Source: Hevea brasiliensis (lineage: Eukaryota; Streptophyta; Magnoliopsida; Malpighiales; Euphorbiaceae). Taken from it: a stretch of 64,000 nt of DNA. The notes under the pieces were generated by a model. It worked only from the letters and a program-made list of their open reading frames with translations. It was not told where the DNA came from and ran no database searches. The DNA lies in assembly GCF_030052815.1 (NCBI RefSeq), contig NC_079498.1, positions 69,922,992 to 69,986,991 of the forward strand, written 5' to 3'. Shown here piece by piece: positions 61,001-64,000 of the stretch. A program made the position numbers and the translations under genes. The stretch's first letter is position 1. Every line of letters begins with the position of its first letter.

Positions 61001-61521
61001 TTTCTTTTTTTTTAATAGTTCTTTAATTTAATTCTCGATTCCAAAATTTTCTTTTCTCTGATTTTATTTGACAGTTAGGTCAGGAGTCAGCTCTCGGGGT
61101 CAATTAACCAAATTGCCCCTCGCCAGTTCATCCCAGTTTGCAAATAATTCAATATTTCTTCCGGCTCCCTAACCTCATTATTTGACTGATTTAACAGTTC
61201 TTTTTCGTGATTTTCTCTTTTCCACTGTGTTCATAAGGGTCCTAAGGACCGTAGCGTCACATTTTAAGGTTTGATATTTGAGTTTAAAATAACTTCGCAG
61301 TCGTTCCTGATAAGGTCACCCATCGCTGTGACTCTCGGCTCGTTTAACCTCTTATGTTCTGTTTTTCTTATTTATACTTAACTAATTGAACATTACTAAT
61401 TATTTGTATTTATAGCTTGTTTAGTTGTCTTAAGTGTGGTTCTAATCCCCTTAATTGTCCGGACCGACATGGGTCACCGGAACAGTGAAATATACCAGGC
61501 TATACAAATAGGGGTGTTACA
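58096..61521 (-). repeat. 3' LTR of element F (3426 bp)
   Basis: TGTCACATCTTACC...GGGGTGTTACA (window strand); both TG and CA termini are intact. On the minus strand it has a donor-like AAAG/GTTAGT (intron side from 60633) and an exon-like block 59360-59301 between TTTCAG and CAG/GTCTGTGCAC. A poly-T run at 60846-60862 is an unstable homopolymer. Confidence 0.94.
58713..58759 (-). promoter_or_regulatory. Paired stem-loop in the F LTR
   Basis: Stem 1 arms TTGAGTAT (58736-58743) and ATACTCAG (58748-58755), seven of eight pairs plus a possible wobble. Stem 2 arms CGACAGC (58715-58721) and GCTATCG (58729-58735), with one wobble on the transcript. Confidence 0.58.
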
Positions 61522-61535
61522 ATTCTCCCCCGCTT
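61522..61535 (-). other. Polypurine tract of element F
   Basis: On the minus strand AAGCGGGGGAGAATT lies directly before the LTR, with one C interrupting the purines. Confidence 0.8.
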
Positions 61536-61568
61536 AAAATAAATTTCGTCTCAAAATTTTACCTGGTA

Positions 61569-62300
61569 TTAATCTCTGAACAGCTGTGGGTGTTGTCTCC
61601 TCATGTCCTCCTCTCGTTCCCAAGTAGCCTCCTGGCCCGGATGATGGTTCCACTACACTTTTACCAATGGTATCTGCTTGTTCCGTAGCTGCTTCACCTC
61701 ATAAGCCAGAATCTTTATGGGTTCTTCTTCATATGTGAGGTCTGGATTCACTTCAATTTCTTCTAGTGGTAGTACATGAGATGGGTTTGATTGATACCTT
61801 CTCAACATAGACACATGGAAGACATTATGTATCTTCTCCAACTCTGGAGGTAGTGCCAACCGATATGCCAAAGGACCCACTCTTTCCAGAACCTCAAATG
61901 GCCCAATGAAACGAGGACTCAGTTTCCCCTTTCTGCCGAATCTCATAATTCTCTTCCAAGGAGAAACTTTGAGGAAAACTTTCTCACCCACTGCATACTC
62001 AATATCTCTTCTCTTTATATCAATGTAGGACTTCTGACGGTTTGATGCAGTCTTAAGTCGATCTCTAATTACCCTGATCTTCTCCTCAGTTAGCTGAATA
62101 ATTTCGGGTCCAATCATCTTTCTTTCACCCACGTCATCCCAACACAACAGGGTTCTACATTTTATGCCATATAAAGCTTCATATGGAGGCATCTCAATGC
62201 TTGATTGGTAGCTGTTGTTGTAAGCAAACTCAATCAAAGGCAAGTGTGTATCCCAACTACCCTCAAACTCAATCACACAAGCCCGTAGCATGTCCTCCAA
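61569..62300 (-). pseudogene. Element F integrase C-terminus and chromodomain
   Basis: Contains [24 protein letters not shown] (PRFIGPFEVLERVGPLAY) and LRNKQIPLVKV. An in-frame TAG at about 61650 interrupts the chromodomain; the rest reads on in frame to a TAA at 61569-61571. The upstream side breaks at 62270-62340, where bases are scrambled compared with element A, removing the integrase catalytic Glu segment. Confidence 0.9.
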
Positions 62301-64000
62301 GATCTGAATTACCCTCTCGGGTGGCCATGCATGCGTGGGTGGAATGCAAGATCTTGAAGTTCAATCTAGTTCCTAGGGCTCTCTGAAGACTACCCCAGAA
62401 TCTAAAAGTGAACCTAGGATCTCTGTTTGATACAATGGATACTGGAACTCCATGAAGTCTCACAATCTCATCGATGTACAACCTGGCCAATCTCTCTAAA
62501 CTGTAGTCCATTCGGACTAGCAAAAAATGAGCAGACTTAGTCAGTCTGTCAACAATGACCCATACTGCATGACTGTTCTGTGTCCTCGGAAGTCCCATTA
62601 CAAAATCCATCGTTATTCTTTCCCATTTCCATTCTGGCACTGGTAGTGGACGTAACAACTCAGTGGGTACTTGATGCTCTGCCTTTACTTGCTGACAAGT
62701 TAGGCATTTGGATACAAACTCTGCCACATCTCTTTTCATACCCATCCACCAGTAATGCTCCTTTAGCCCTCTATACATTTTTGTACCACCAGGGTGCATG
62801 GCAAAAGGAGACTCATGTGCTTCTTTCAAAATGATCTGCCTCAAATCAATATCATTAGGAAAACACATTCTGCCCTGGTGTAGTAGTAAACCATCATCTC
62901 TGATTGAGAACTCTGGTTTCTTGCCCTGCCGGACTTCTTCCAACAGCTTCTGATACCTTTCATCATTCTGAGCAGCCATTCTGATCTGATCAATCAACAC
63001 TGGCTGTACATGCCATGCAACTACTGTCTGCCCCTCATCATTAATCTCTAAGCTGGCATGCAATGATCTTAACTCATGTACCAAAGACAAAGGAGTAACC
63101 TGTAGACTTGCCATAGTCTTGTGACTTAGGGCGTCAGCTACAACATTAGCTTTCCCTGGCTGATAGTCTATCAGACAATCGTAGTCTTTAATCAACTCTA
63201 ACCATCTCCTTTGTCTCAAATTCAACCCTTTCTGGGTGCCCTAATACTTTAAACTCTTATGATCTGTGTAGATGTAATACTTCTCCCCATACAAATAATG
63301 TCTCCAGATCTTAAGAGCAAACACAATAACTGCAAGCTCCAAATCATGTGTTGGATAATTCCTCTCATGCGATTTTAACTGGCGTGATGCATAGGCAATA
63401 GCATTTCGATCTTGCATCAACACACAACCTAACCCATTGTGAGAAGCATCGCTGTAAATTGTATATTCTTTACCCGGTGTAGGTAAAGTCAGGACTGGAG
63501 CCTCAGTTAAACATCTCTTCAATTCATCAAAACTTTGCTAGCATTTGTCCATCCACTGAAATTTCACATCCTTTCTAAGTAGCTTGGTCAATGGAGATGC
63601 CAACATGGAGAATCCCTTCACAAATCGACGATAGTATCCAGCTAACCCAAGAAAATTGCGAATCTCTGTGACATTTTTGGGTGGCTTCCAATTAAGAACA
63701 GCTTCAATCTTGCTAGGATCTACCTTAATACCCTCTGCTAATACTATGTGCCCCAAAAAGGATATCTCCTTCAGCCAAAATTCACACTTCGACAGTTTGG
63801 CATATAGCTGTTTCTCGCTCAAAGTCTATAGTACAATCCGCAGATGTATATCATGCTCTTCTGCTTTCCTCGAATAGACCAATATATCATCAATAAATAC
63901 CACAACAAACTGGTCGAGGTATGGTCTGAAGATAGTGTTCATCAGATCCATAAAAGCAGCCGGAGCATTAGTTAACTCGAATGGAATAACCAAGAACTCA
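62301..64000 (-). pseudogene. Element F reverse transcriptase (part), RNase H and integrase N-terminus
   Basis: From the right: RT with LTNAPAAF and [12 protein letters not shown] at 63823-63825 (CAG in A), SFLG-type connection ([12 protein letters not shown]), TAG at 63535-63537, RNase H ([24 protein letters not shown]), stop at 63238-63240, [12 protein letters not shown], integrase zinc finger ([16 protein letters not shown]) and SNRDPRFTF (second catalytic Asp segment, where others have SDRDPRFTS; the Asp is Asn here). One frame throughout apart from the stops. Confidence 0.9.

Larger units (their letters stand above)
58096..64000 (-). mobile_element. Element F: Ty3/gypsy chromovirus (A-like), running off the window
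   Basis: The minus-strand 3' LTR (58096-61521), polypurine tract, chromodomain, integrase, RNase H and RT lie left to right. Coding parts are closest to element A. The left target bases are ACACT (58091-58095) in the leader of E; the right end is outside. Several nonsense codons. Confidence 0.93.

Noticed and set aside
1..64000. A prokaryote-type defence system, CRISPR array or biosynthetic cluster
   Set aside because: All recognisable coding DNA is plant LTR retrotransposon gag-pol; the tandem arrays have no CRISPR-like repeat/spacer structure.

Overview
The window is repetitive nuclear DNA of a flowering plant, almost certainly a eudicot. It is AT-rich and made entirely of LTR retrotransposons inserted into one another. 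I found no host gene, tRNA, rRNA or CRISPR array. The species cannot be fixed from the sequence. Coding regions are Ty3/gypsy chromoviruses with a C-terminal chromodomain and 3-4 kb LTRs (Tekay/Del-like), one Athila-like Ty3/gypsy relic, and one Ty1/copia element. Every coding region carries stops or frameshifts, so all are annotated as pseudogenes.

Layout. (1) 1-14731: element A, a minus-strand chromovirus (3' LTR 1-2721 cut by the window edge, pol, gag, 5' LTR 11038-14731), with solo LTR B1 (7224-10652, target duplication GTTGT) inside its gag. (2) 14732-20632: Athila-like gag-protease relic H on the minus strand, split by solo LTR B2 (14911-18961, duplication GAAGT). (3) 20633-23985: partial minus-strand chromovirus LTR, G. 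(4) 23986-55124: plus-strand chromovirus D, interrupted by plus-strand element C (27579-52336, duplication GAGGT). C in turn holds a 9.5 kb Ty1/copia element in its gag (30939-40451, duplication CCATG) and solo LTR B3 in its 3' LTR (47330-51494, minus, duplication CGGCC). (5) 55125-58095: 5' LTR and leader of chromovirus E, inserted in the RNase H region of D. (6) 58096-64000: minus-strand chromovirus F, inserted in the leader of E and running off the window.

The implied order is H first; then A, B2 and G into H; D into G; C and E into D; copia and B3 into C; F into E; B1 into A. Four junction pairs inside the window other than B1 have exact 5-bp target duplications, and B1 makes five.

The elements would act through their own cycle: LTR-driven transcription, tRNA-iMet priming at the TGGTATCAGAGC-type sites, Gag particle assembly, polyprotein cleavage, reverse transcription and integration. 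None looks autonomous now. The most interesting signals lie in the large LTRs. Their families share, at equivalent positions, a splice-donor-like site, a roughly 60-bp exon-like block, a four-copy array of about 192-bp period, and a paired stem-loop whose stems covary between families. Element C also has a 75-bp GT...AG intron-like insertion in its integrase.
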